64,000 bases of DNA, taken from NCBI GenBank assembly GCA_963772335.1, contig CAVYXF010000010.1, positions 62,001-126,000 on the forward strand, read 5' to 3'. The stretch is from CAVYXF01 sp963772335. Lineage in GTDB: Bacteria; Pseudomonadota; Alphaproteobacteria; Rhizobiales; Rhodomicrobiaceae. The stretch's first letter is position 1. Each line of letters starts with the position of its first letter. The notes beneath the pieces are model-generated. The model saw nothing but the letters and a program-made list of their open reading frames with translations. It was not told the DNA's origin and made no database searches. The position numbers and the translations under genes are program-made. This document shows positions 44,877-52,538 of this stretch, piece by piece.

Positions 44877-45588
44877 GGGCGCTCCCCAGATAGATTTCGG
44901 CGACGCGCTCGTCGGCGACGATGTCGTCCATCGACCCTTGCGCGAAGATCCGACCGAAATGCAGGACCGTCACCTTGCGCGCAACCTGCCGCACAAACGC
45001 CATGTCGTGCTCGATGGCGAGGACGGTCATGCCCTCGGCATTGAGTGTCTTGACCATCTCGCCGGTGGCGTAGGTCTCATCAGGCGACATGCCGGCGGTC
45101 GGCTCGTCGAGCAGCAGAAGCTGCGGCTTGAGGCTGATCGCCATACCGATCTCCAGCCATTGCTTCTGGCCATGGCTGAGATTGCCAGCCGGCATCATCG
45201 CGGCTTCTTGCAGATTGAGGAAGGCGAGCAGCCGGTCGATCTCGTCATCGAGGGGCGCGCCGTTGACATGATGCTGGAGCGCCGTCTGCAGGTTCTGCCT
45301 TGTGCTCAGCGCCTTAAAGATGCCGGGCACCTGGAACTTCACGCTCATGCCTTTGCGGATGCGCGCATAGGGCAGGAGCGGCGTGATGTCCTCGTCCTTA
45401 TAGAGGATGGTGCCGCTGCCCGGCTCATGCTCGCCGAGGATCAGGCGGAAGAAAGTGCTCTTGCCGGCGCCGTTCGGCCCGATCAGGCAGTGCAGCTCGC
45501 CCGGATCGAGGGCAAAATCGACGTTGGCGATAACGTGCAGGCCCCCGAAATGCTTGTTGAGGCCGCGCGTTTCGAGCAGCGCCATCAC
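44869..45588 (-). CDS. Amide/urea-type ABC ATPase (UrtD-like)
   Basis: A 239-residue ATPase. Walker A is IGPNGAGKSTFF, the signature is LSHGQKQWLEIGM, Walker B is LLLLDEPTAGMSPDET, and the His switch is AIEHDMAFVRQ. LSHGQKQWLEIGM is characteristic of UrtD. It overlaps the permease gene by 4 bp and the next ATPase gene by 8 bp, showing tight translational coupling within the operon. Confidence 0.93.
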   Translation of the reverse strand: MMALLETRGLNKHFGGLHVIANVDFALDPGELHCLIGPNGAGKSTFFRLILGEHEPGSGTILYKDEDITPLLPYARIRKGMSVKFQVPGIFKALSTRQNLQTALQHHVNGAPLDDEIDRLLAFLNLQEAAMMPAGNLSHGQKQWLEIGMAISLKPQLLLLDEPTAGMSPDETYATGEMVKTLNAEGMTVLAIEHDMAFVRQVARKVTVLHFGRIFAQGSMDDIVADERVAEIYLGSAHA

Positions 45589-46718
45589 ACCGCCTCCCGC
45601 TTCAGCGAGGGCGCCGGCTCTGTGCCGGGCTCGCCGCGCTCCGGCGCGCGCCGCACGAGGCGGCGGAACAGCGTGATCAGGCCGGGGATCAGCCCCTGGG
45701 GCGCAGCGAGGACAGTCACCACCAGGAGCAAGCCCATCACCACCAGCGCATACTGGCTGCCATAGATGGTGAGGGCCTGGAACACGGTGAGCACGGCGAA
45801 AGCGCCGATCATCGCGGCGGTGAGGTCGCCGCGCCCGCCGACCGCCACCCAGACGATCGGCAGCGCCGCCGAGGTGATGCCCATGCTGGAGGGCGTGATG
45901 TACTGGCCCCAGGCGGTGTAGAACACGCCGCTCATGCCAGCGAGGGCGGCGGCGATGATGAAGGCGGCGAGCTGATATTTGCGGATGTCGTAGCCGAGCA
46001 TTTCGGCGCGCTCGGGGTTCTCGCGGATCGCGACCAGCACATTGCCGAAGGGGGCATTCACCAGCATGCGCAAGCCGAGATAGACCAGGAGCAAGACGCC
46101 CAGCATCAAATAATAGAACTCAATATCGGGGAACAGCACGAGATCGCCGCCCGGCCAGGGAATGGTGATCGCGGGCATGCCGCTCATGCCGTTGAAGCCG
46201 TTCAGCCGGGCGCTGCCGACGTGCCATTCGGGGCCGGCGGTCTGGGCCATGAAGCGCTCCAGAATCAGCGTCACCGACAGGGTGACGATGCCCAGGAACA
46301 CCCCGCTGATCCGGCCAAAGAACAGGAAATAGCCGAGCACAGCCGCAAAGATTGCTGCGAACAGCACGGCGAGCACGATAGCGACGAGAGTGAAGCCGTA
46401 GTCCGCGCCGAAATTGATGGTGAGGATGCCGTAGGAATAGCCGGCGATGCCGAAGAAGGCGGTCTGTCCGAAGCTCAGCGCGCCGCCATAGCCCCACAGT
46501 AGAGACAGGCCCAGCGCCATGAAAATCCAGGTGAAGAAATAGGCGACGTTGCCCACGGTGTAGCCGTCGGTGAACTGCGGATAAATGAAGCCGGCGATCA
46601 CCACGACGACGAACAGCGCCCAGAACCATGGACCTCTGCCCAGCGTCTGCGGCCCCTCCAGCAGCCGCATCGCGCCAGCCAGTTTTCCGAGCCATGTTGT
46701 GTTCGGGTTCACGGTCAT
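45585..46718 (-). CDS. Amide/urea-type ABC permease (LivM/UrtC-like)
   Basis: A 377-residue permease with about ten hydrophobic helices. Typical LivM/UrtC segments are WGYGGALSFGQTAFFGIAGYSYG and RENPERAEMLGYD. The start ATG 46718 (MTVNPNTTW) overlaps the LivH stop by 4 bp. The frame is open much further upstream, to 47447, but that part only shadows the LivH gene. It forms the channel with the LivH-like protein. Confidence 0.92.
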   Translation of the reverse strand: MTVNPNTTWLGKLAGAMRLLEGPQTLGRGPWFWALFVVVVIAGFIYPQFTDGYTVGNVAYFFTWIFMALGLSLLWGYGGALSFGQTAFFGIAGYSYGILTINFGADYGFTLVAIVLAVLFAAIFAAVLGYFLFFGRISGVFLGIVTLSVTLILERFMAQTAGPEWHVGSARLNGFNGMSGMPAITIPWPGGDLVLFPDIEFYYLMLGVLLLVYLGLRMLVNAPFGNVLVAIRENPERAEMLGYDIRKYQLAAFIIAAALAGMSGVFYTAWGQYITPSSMGITSAALPIVWVAVGGRGDLTAAMIGAFAVLTVFQALTIYGSQYALVVMGLLLVVTVLAAPQGLIPGLITLFRRLVRRAPERGEPGTEPAPSLKREAV

Positions 46719-47578
46719 GCGCGCTCGCTCAGCATCCAGCCGGAAACACCGCGAGGCAGCACGCGGATGACGATGATCACCGTCACCAGCAGCGCGATCT
46801 GGCCGATGAGCTGGCCGCCCCAGGACGTCGCCGCCGCCTTGAGGAAGCCGAGGATAAAGGCGGCCGGTGCGGTGCCGAAGAACACGTCGGCCCCACCGAC
46901 TACCACGGTCACGAAGGCTTCCATGATGAAGGTCGCGCCCATGGTCGGCACGATGGTCATGGTCGGTGCATAGAGACCGCCGGTCAGGCCGGCGAGGGCG
47001 GCACCGAGCGCGAAGGTGAGGCTGTACATCAGCCGCGTGTCGACGCCGAGCGCTTCCGCCATGCCGGGCACCTGGATGGTGGCGCGCGCCAGCACGCCGA
47101 AGCGGGTACGGGTGAACAGCAGATAGAGACCGATCAGAAGGGCGACAGCGACCAGCATCAGCACGATGCGATAGGTGGAATAGGAGTAGGCGCCATAGGA
47201 GAAGCTGCCGAACGGGATCGGCACGCCAGGCAGGGACGAACCGAGAAAGATCAGCACGCCCTGGGTTGCGATCAGGCTGATGCCCCAAGTCGCGACGATG
47301 GTGTCGAGCGGCCGGCCATAGAGGTGTCGCACCACCAAGCGCTCGACCAGCACGCCGACGAGGCCAGCCGCCAGTGCGCCGCCGGCGATGGCGATCGGCA
47401 GCGGCACGCCGAGCCGTCCGAGGGTGACGGTGACATAGGCGCCGCACATGATGAACTCGCCATGGGCGAGGTTGATGACGCCCATCATGCCGAAGATGAT
47501 CGCAAGCCCGGCGGAGGCCAGCACCAGAAAGGCGAAGGCGTCTCCGGCAGTGTAGAGGAAGCTGAGGATAGCGCTCAT
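46715..47578 (-). CDS. Amide/urea-type ABC permease (LivH/UrtB-like)
   Basis: A 287-residue inner-membrane permease with about eight helices. It carries GLAIIFGMMGVINLAHGEFIMCGAY, the LivH/UrtB hallmark, and a conserved VVVGGADVFFGTAPAAFILGF loop. It is the first gene downstream of the repeat and IS4 insertion. The gap of 1.6 kb to the binding-protein gene was only about 320 bp before the IS arrived. A GAGGTGAG ribosome-binding site is present but spaced long. Expression now depends on read-through or a new promoter. Confidence 0.92.
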   Translation of the reverse strand: MSAILSFLYTAGDAFAFLVLASAGLAIIFGMMGVINLAHGEFIMCGAYVTVTLGRLGVPLPIAIAGGALAAGLVGVLVERLVVRHLYGRPLDTIVATWGISLIATQGVLIFLGSSLPGVPIPFGSFSYGAYSYSTYRIVLMLVAVALLIGLYLLFTRTRFGVLARATIQVPGMAEALGVDTRLMYSLTFALGAALAGLTGGLYAPTMTIVPTMGATFIMEAFVTVVVGGADVFFGTAPAAFILGFLKAAATSWGGQLIGQIALLVTVIIVIRVLPRGVSGWMLSERA

Positions 47579-47773
47579 GAAGCCGATCTCACCTCACCTT
47601 CACGACGGAGGCTGCGCGGGCTGGGTGGCACGGCATCCCCGCGCTCTCAGTCGTCATCCCCGCGAAAGCGGGGATCCAGTAATCGCGCGCGCTGCGATCG
47701 TTTGCTGGCCCTGCCGCAGACCATCTCAGCATACACCACCAGAGCTGCGGCGTACTGGGTCCCCGCTTTCGCG

Positions 47774-49062
47774 CACGGCTGTCCGGGGAACGAGTTACTG
47801 TGTCGCTGGTGCATGCCGGGCTTTTCCGGTGCAAACCGGCTATTTTCTGGTTGTCGAGACTCAGAAAATGGAGCCGGGCATGCGCTATCGGGATAGCATC
47901 TTCGCCAGCCTTCTCAAACCGATCTCGCGGCCCGGGTTCAAGGCGATCGTGGCCCGCCATGACGCGGACGCCTATGCGAAGACGTTCAGCAGCTGGGACC
48001 ATCTCGTGACGCTGATCTTTGCCCGGCTTGCCTCGGTCAGCAGCCTGCGCGGCATCGCGGCGGCCTGGAACGCCAATGCGCATCATCATTACCACCTCGG
48101 CAGCGGTCCGGTGATGCGCTCCACGCTCGCCGATGCCAATCATCGCCGCCCGCCGGAGGTGCTCGCCGAGACCTTCGAGATGCTGTCCGCCCTGGCCGGC
48201 ACCCGCCTGTGCCGTGACGGCAGACGCATGCTGCGCCTGATCGATGCCACCCCGATCCCGCTGGATCGGCTGTGCGACTGGGCGCAATGGAACGGGCGGA
48301 CGCATGGGCTGAAGATGCACGTGGTCTACGATCCCGATGCCGATCACCCGCGCCGGATCGCCATTACCGCTTCGACCGTGAACGATGTCGAGATCGGCCG
48401 CAGCGAGCCGATCGAGCGCGGCGCCACATACGTCTTCGACAAAGCCTATTGCGATTACGCCTGGTGGACCCGCCTGCATCGGGCCGGCGCACTGTTCGTC
48501 ACCCGACCCAAAACCAATGCGCGCTACGCGGTGATCAAGGCGCGCCGGGTCATAAGAACCCAGGGTGAGGGCTTCGAAATCCTGGCCGACGCGACGATCC
48601 GCCTTGCCACCCAGGGCAGGAGCAGGCTCGGCTGCCCGATCAGACGGGTCACCCTCAAACGCGAGGATGGCACGGTGATGGAGGTGATCACCAACGACCT
48701 GGAGCGTTCGGCCGTGGAGATCGCCGCGCTCTACAAGGCACGCTGGGACATCGAGCTTTTGTTCCGCTGGATCAAGCAGCATCTGAAGCTCACGCGCTTC
48801 ATCGGCCGGTCGGAGAATGCCATCAGGCTGCAGATCCTGGCAGCCATGATCGCCTATCTGCTGCTGCGCATCGCCGCAAGGATGAGCCGCAGCAGCCTGG
48901 TGCCGCTGCGCTTCACCGAACTGGTCGGCCAGTGCCTCTTCATCCGCAAGTCCATCGCCAGGCTCGACAGACCGCCCGATGTCAATGCCGGTCAGCCCAA
49001 ACCGCGGTGCCATCCAGGACAATTGGAGTTCGCCTATGCCTGAATTTCCCCGGACAGCCGTG
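47774..49062 (+). mobile_element. IS4-family insertion sequence (1289 bp)
   Basis: Perfect 17-bp terminal inverted repeats CACGGCTGTCCGGGGAA bound the element. A 10-bp direct duplication CGCTTTCGCG flanks it at 47764-47773 and 49063-49072. One transposase gene fills it. The length, the long target duplication and the transposase motifs all fit the IS4 family. The exact duplication and perfect termini indicate a recent insertion. Confidence 0.95.
47880..49043 (+). CDS. IS4-family transposase
   Basis: A 387-residue DDE transposase. Asp in LRLIDATPI, Asp in YVFDKAYCDYAW and the IS4 signature Y-(2)-R-(3)-E-(6)-K in LYKARWDIELLFRWIKQHLKL (Glu is catalytic) are intact. An N-terminal helical segment with the SSLRGIAAAWNANAHHHYHLG pattern is typical of the group. 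The ATG at 47880 is favoured by GGAG seven bases upstream; ATG 47868 is an alternative. The frame is uninterrupted, so the element is probably active. Confidence 0.94.
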   Translation: MRYRDSIFASLLKPISRPGFKAIVARHDADAYAKTFSSWDHLVTLIFARLASVSSLRGIAAAWNANAHHHYHLGSGPVMRSTLADANHRRPPEVLAETFEMLSALAGTRLCRDGRRMLRLIDATPIPLDRLCDWAQWNGRTHGLKMHVVYDPDADHPRRIAITASTVNDVEIGRSEPIERGATYVFDKAYCDYAWWTRLHRAGALFVTRPKTNARYAVIKARRVIRTQGEGFEILADATIRLATQGRSRLGCPIRRVTLKREDGTVMEVITNDLERSAVEIAALYKARWDIELLFRWIKQHLKLTRFIGRSENAIRLQILAAMIAYLLLRIAARMSRSSLVPLRFTELVGQCLFIRKSIARLDRPPDVNAGQPKPRCHPGQLEFAYA

Positions 49063-49130
49063 CGCTTTCGCGGGGATGACGTCCGAGGGAGGGCAAAGGC
49101 CGTGTCAGACATTAGGAGCACCGCATGCCG

Positions 49131-49172
49131 CAAAACAAAAGCCGAGGGGAGGCAAAGAGCAGGCCTCCCCTC
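49131..49172 (-). terminator. Rho-independent terminator after the amide-binding protein gene
   Basis: On the minus strand GAGGGGAGGC and GCCTCCCCTC form a perfect 10-bp stem with a 9-base loop, followed by GGCTTTTGTTTTG. It starts 17 bp after the stop of the binding-protein gene. It would limit transcription into the permease genes, so binding protein is made in excess and downstream expression needs read-through. Confidence 0.8.
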
Positions 49173-49189
49173 AGGTCAGACCCCGCTGC

Positions 49190-50428
49190 CTATTTCTTCG
49201 GCGGATTGGACGGCGTGTACTGGGCCATCGGGTCCTTCTTGGTGAGATCGCAGCCGGCATCGCCAAGCCAGTAGGGCTTGATGTCCTGCCACACCTTCGG
49301 GAAGGTCACCGAATGGTCCTCGCCGACCTTGGCCATGTAGATGGTGTGCGACATGTGCTGGCTCTTGGGGTCGATGCACACCTTCCCCTCCGGCGCGTCG
49401 AAGCAGACATCGCCTTGCGCGATCACCTTGCGGATTTCGTCGCGCTTGGTGGATTTGGCGCGCTCGACCATCTGCTTGTAGAGATAAACAGCGAGATAGG
49501 AGTTCTCCGCTTCCTGGTTGATGTAGGGCTCATTGGGAAATTTGGCGTGCCACTTCTTGACGAACTCCTTGCTCTCCGGGGTGTCGACTTCCTCCACATA
49601 GTTCACCGTGGCGTACATATTGGCGAGCGATGGCGGGGCGAAGCGCTTGTGCTCATAGCCCTGGCCGACATTGACCGAGGAGCCCATCGGCACCTTGAGG
49701 CCTGCCGCGGCGGCCTGGCTGTAATAGGAGGCCTGCGCAGCGCCGACCAGAAGGGTGATGAGGATATCGGGCTTGGCCTTCTGGATGTTCTGGATGGTCT
49801 GCGAGAACTGCGAGACGCCCAAGGGAATGAACTCCTCGCCGATCATCTCGCCGCCTTTCTCCTTGACGATCTGGCGCACCCATTCGGCAGAGATCTGGCC
49901 GAAATTATAGTCGGCGGCGATGGTGTAGACCTTTTTGCCGTAGGTCTCCATCATCCAGGGAATGAGCGTCGAGAATTGCTGTTCCGGCACCGCGCCGGTC
50001 ACCACCATGTGCCCGTCGCAGACGCCGCCTTCATATTGGTTGTTGTAGAAGGCAAAGCCATTGAGCTGGTCGACGATCGGGCGATAGGCTTCGCGGGAGG
50101 CCGAGGAGAAGCCAGCGAACACCACATCCACCTTGTCGCGCTGCAGCACGCGGCGCATGAACTCCTGGTAGCGCGTGTTGTCGGACTGAGTGTCGTAGAT
50201 CACCAGCTCGATCGGGCGCCCAGCGATGCCGCCCGCCTTGTTGATCTCCTCGGTGGCAAGCTGGATGCCGTGCACCTTGCCGATGGTGGCGAGCGCAAAG
50301 TCGCCCGACTGGTCCTCCAAGACGCCGATCTTGATCGGATCGGCCGCCAGCGCAGGGGCGGACAGCCCAAGCAACAGCATTCCCATCGCGGCCGCAATGC
50401 GCGGACGCGCCAAGCTCTTCCTGCTCAT
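49190..50428 (-). CDS. Periplasmic amide/urea-type binding protein (Peripla_BP_6)
   Basis: A 412-residue binding protein with a Sec signal peptide (basic MSRKSLARPR, hydrophobic AAAMGMLLLGLSAPALA, cleavage near residue 33). The mature type-1 fold starts DPIKIGVLEDQSGDFA. It contains YNNQYEGGVCDGHMV and Cys residues near the C-terminus (DVCFDAPEGKVCIDP) that could form a disulfide. ATG 50428 is chosen for the signal peptide; the longer frame to 50602 overlaps the AmiR gene. It is likely the substrate receptor for the permeases now separated by the IS4 element. Confidence 0.92.
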   Translation of the reverse strand: MSRKSLARPRIAAAMGMLLLGLSAPALAADPIKIGVLEDQSGDFALATIGKVHGIQLATEEINKAGGIAGRPIELVIYDTQSDNTRYQEFMRRVLQRDKVDVVFAGFSSASREAYRPIVDQLNGFAFYNNQYEGGVCDGHMVVTGAVPEQQFSTLIPWMMETYGKKVYTIAADYNFGQISAEWVRQIVKEKGGEMIGEEFIPLGVSQFSQTIQNIQKAKPDILITLLVGAAQASYYSQAAAAGLKVPMGSSVNVGQGYEHKRFAPPSLANMYATVNYVEEVDTPESKEFVKKWHAKFPNEPYINQEAENSYLAVYLYKQMVERAKSTKRDEIRKVIAQGDVCFDAPEGKVCIDPKSQHMSHTIYMAKVGEDHSVTFPKVWQDIKPYWLGDAGCDLTKKDPMAQYTPSNPPKK

Positions 50429-50447
50429 ATGCTCAACTCCCGTCAGG

Positions 50448-51104
50448 TCAATTTTCGGCGCGCCTGCTCCCGTGAGCCGCGTGGCCGAAGGGCTCCGTTT
50501 CCCGGCATTCACGCTGCCGGACCAATGCCTCGCAGAACGCCTCGATGCTCTGGCGAGATCGCATGCTCTCCTTGCGGAGAAAGTCGTAAGCCGTCTCATC
50601 ATCCATGCCTTCCTGGCGCACGAGGTGGACGATGGCTTTGATCAGCGCCCGCCGTCCGCGGCGCCGGCTCTCGTGTTCGGTGAGGCGTGCTTCCAGATGC
50701 CGGCGATGACGATGCTCGTTGACCCCGACGAAGAGAGCGGAATAGACGCCGGCGCCGTGCACGGGCTTGCGCAGGAAAGCGGTCGCGCCGCATTGCATCA
50801 GGGCCTTGAGCCGGCTTGGCGCCTCATGGCCGACCAGCGCGATCACGGGCACCGGCGGCAAAAGGCCGAGCAGCGGACCCGGCCAGGTGGCGCTCACATC
50901 GGTGTCGCCGTCGAGAAACAGGATGTCCCGGTCGGGATTGAAGGAAGGGCCTTCATCGGCGATCGGCCGCTCGGTCAGGCCGCGCCGCTCGACACTGAGG
51001 CCGAGATTGGCCAGCGTGCGAACTAGCGGCTCGATCGAGCTACATTCGCCAACGCAAATGATTGCGCGGCTGCCGGAGAAATTCTGGACGAGACGCGGGC
51101 TCAT
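50448..51104 (-). CDS. ANTAR-domain antitermination regulator (AmiR-like)
   Basis: A 218-residue protein. A pseudo-receiver domain (about residues 10-130) lacks the usual phosphorylatable Asp context, as in AmiR. A coiled-coil helix and a C-terminal ANTAR RNA-binding domain (about 140-195, ending DDETAYDFLRKESMRSRQSIEAFCEALV) follow. In Pseudomonas aeruginosa AmiR is held inactive by AmiC until amide binds, and then prevents transcription termination in the leader RNA. The gene overlaps the AmiC-like gene by 4 bp, as expected for a stoichiometric complex. Confidence 0.9.
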   Translation of the reverse strand: MSPRLVQNFSGSRAIICVGECSSIEPLVRTLANLGLSVERRGLTERPIADEGPSFNPDRDILFLDGDTDVSATWPGPLLGLLPPVPVIALVGHEAPSRLKALMQCGATAFLRKPVHGAGVYSALFVGVNEHRHRRHLEARLTEHESRRRGRRALIKAIVHLVRQEGMDDETAYDFLRKESMRSRQSIEAFCEALVRQRECRETEPFGHAAHGSRRAEN

Positions 51105-52267
51105 GATACCAGCCTCACCGAACGCGGGCGTGGAGCGACATCGAAGCGGGGGGAGTTGCGCACCAGATAGGGGTCAGGCCGGACCGGGGCCTTGGCTTCC
51201 ATGATCACCTCGAATTGCGCGCCTCCGGTCGAGCGACCAATGCGCGGCGTCAGATAGGCGTGCAGCGTGTCCTCGTCGATTCGGACCCGGCCCTGCGGCG
51301 CCTCGATCTCGAGGCCGATCGCAGCCGCGATCACTTCCGGGACGGCATCGGTCCCGGCTTCTGCAAGTGCGATGCCAAGCAGCTTCATGGCGAGATAGGA
51401 GGCCTCGGCATCGGCCGAGAGGGCAGGACCGTCGGGGAAGCGCCGGGTGTAGGCGTCGATGAAAGCGGCATTGGCGCGGCTGTTGATCGAGCCGAAATAG
51501 ACGCTGGCGCTGAGATGCCCGTCGACGGCCTCAGCGCCGATCTCGTCGAGCTCGGGCTCCGAGAGTGAACAACTCGCCACCGGCATGACGCGCGCCTGGT
51601 CGATGCCGACCTCGCTGCAACGGCGGCGGAAATCGCGGAAGAACTGGTAGGCCGAGGTGCCGATCAGCGTATTGAACACGAAGCTCGGCCTTGCAGCGAT
51701 GATGGCATCGATCACGGCGGCGAAGTCGGTCTCGCCGACCGGGAAATAGCGCTCGGCGACAACGGAGCCGCGCCGCGCCAACACCGTTTCGCGCAGGATG
51801 CGGTTGTTCTCCCAGGCCCAGATGTAGTTCGAGCCGATGCAGAAGGCGCGGTCGCCCTGATGCGCCATCAGATAGTCGATCAGCGGGATGATGTGCTGGT
51901 TGGGGGCGGCGCCAGTGTAGACGACGTTGGCGGAGCTCTCGAAGCCCTCATAGTGGGACGGATACCAGAGCAGCGCATCGTGCTTCTCGAAGCAGGGGAT
52001 GATCTCCTTGCGGCTCGAGGAGGTGTAGCAGCCGACGATATGCCTGATGCCGCGGCTCAGCAGCTGGTCGGCCATCGCAACATATTGCGCCGTGTTGCCG
52101 CCGGGATCGAGCTGCACCGGCTGAAGCTCGACGCCGAGATCGGGGCGGGCGTTGATCTCGTCGAGCGCAAGCAGCGCGCCGTTGGCCATCGAACGCGCCA
52201 CCACCGAATACGGTCCGGTCAGCGAGAACAGCAGCCCGACGGGATAGGTCGCTCGCGACTTCAACAC
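51101..52267 (-). CDS. AmiC-like cytoplasmic amide sensor (Peripla_BP_6 fold, no signal peptide)
   Basis: A 388-residue type-1 binding-fold protein that starts directly at the first strand (ATYPVGLLFSLTGPYS) with no signal peptide, so it stays in the cytosol. It has the AmiC-specific segments VGCYTSSSRKEIIPCFEKHDALLWYPSHYEGFE and YTGAAPNQ. In the AmiC/AmiR paradigm it silences the antiterminator until inducer binds. The start is GTG 52267 (or TTG 52264), supported by GGGAG upstream; TTG 52306 would lie inside a hairpin. It heads the amide locus. Confidence 0.9.
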   Translation of the reverse strand: MLKSRATYPVGLLFSLTGPYSVVARSMANGALLALDEINARPDLGVELQPVQLDPGGNTAQYVAMADQLLSRGIRHIVGCYTSSSRKEIIPCFEKHDALLWYPSHYEGFESSANVVYTGAAPNQHIIPLIDYLMAHQGDRAFCIGSNYIWAWENNRILRETVLARRGSVVAERYFPVGETDFAAVIDAIIAARPSFVFNTLIGTSAYQFFRDFRRRCSEVGIDQARVMPVASCSLSEPELDEIGAEAVDGHLSASVYFGSINSRANAAFIDAYTRRFPDGPALSADAEASYLAMKLLGIALAEAGTDAVPEVIAAAIGLEIEAPQGRVRIDEDTLHAYLTPRIGRSTGGAQFEVIMEAKAPVRPDPYLVRNSPRFDVAPRPRSVRLVS

Positions 52268-52288
52268 GCTGCTCCCAACACGATAAAG

Positions 52289-52315
52289 CCCGCAAGCTTC
52301 TACCAAAGCTGCGGG
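52289..52315 (-). promoter_or_regulatory. Stable hairpin in the leader of the amiC-like gene
   Basis: On the minus strand CCCGCA-GCTT, a six-base loop TGGTAG, then AAGC-T-TGCGGG form a 10-bp stem with one bulge. CTTTAT follows, and the hairpin ends 22 bp before the GTG start. Given the ANTAR regulator encoded downstream, this could be an attenuator. The loop lacks the A1/G4 pattern of known ANTAR targets, so that link is only a suggestion. Confidence 0.45.
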
Positions 52316-52538
52316 CGACCCTGCCTCACCAATCGGATATGAAGAGATAGTATGGCGCCTTTTTGGGCAGCATTGCCTAGCGCTATGAGATTACGCTCCA
52401 ATTTTTTAAGGTGCTTGTCAAGCAGCAGTTCTTTGCTTCGGTGCCGGAGCAGGATTAACGCATCCGTCGGAACCGGAGGCCGGCTTTGCCGGATCGCGGA
52501 CGTCCGCACGGAGGCCGAAGCATGAACGCGCTCAGCGC

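Larger units (their letters stand above)
47653..49080. repeat. Palindromic intergenic repeat (MITE/REP-like), copy 2, interrupted by IS4 element
   Basis: The element proper is 47653-47773 plus 49073-49080, about 129 bp without the IS. The arms are GTCATCCCCGCGAAAGCGGG and its complement. Next to the arms are CCAGTAATCGCGCGCG and CTGCGGCGTACTGGGTCC. Read in reverse, it matches the element at 13163-13258 at the arms and at the adjoining AGTACGCCGCAG / GATTACTGG motifs. The IS4-family element landed in its right arm. Confidence 0.8.

Noticed and set aside
46719..47447. N-terminal extension of the LivM-like permease into the LivH gene.
   Set aside because: The extension is Arg/His-rich nonsense overlapping LivH coding sequence; ATG 46718 overlaps the LivH stop by 4 bp as in typical coupled genes.
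47589..49133. A 514-codon open frame on the minus strand across the IS4-family element.
   Set aside because: It runs through both IS ends and the repeat, and is antisense to the intact transposase.
52289..52315. The amiC leader hairpin as a canonical ANTAR target.
   Set aside because: ANTAR sites need paired stem-loops with A1 and G4 in hexanucleotide loops. The loop here is TGGTAG, and I found no matching second stem-loop.
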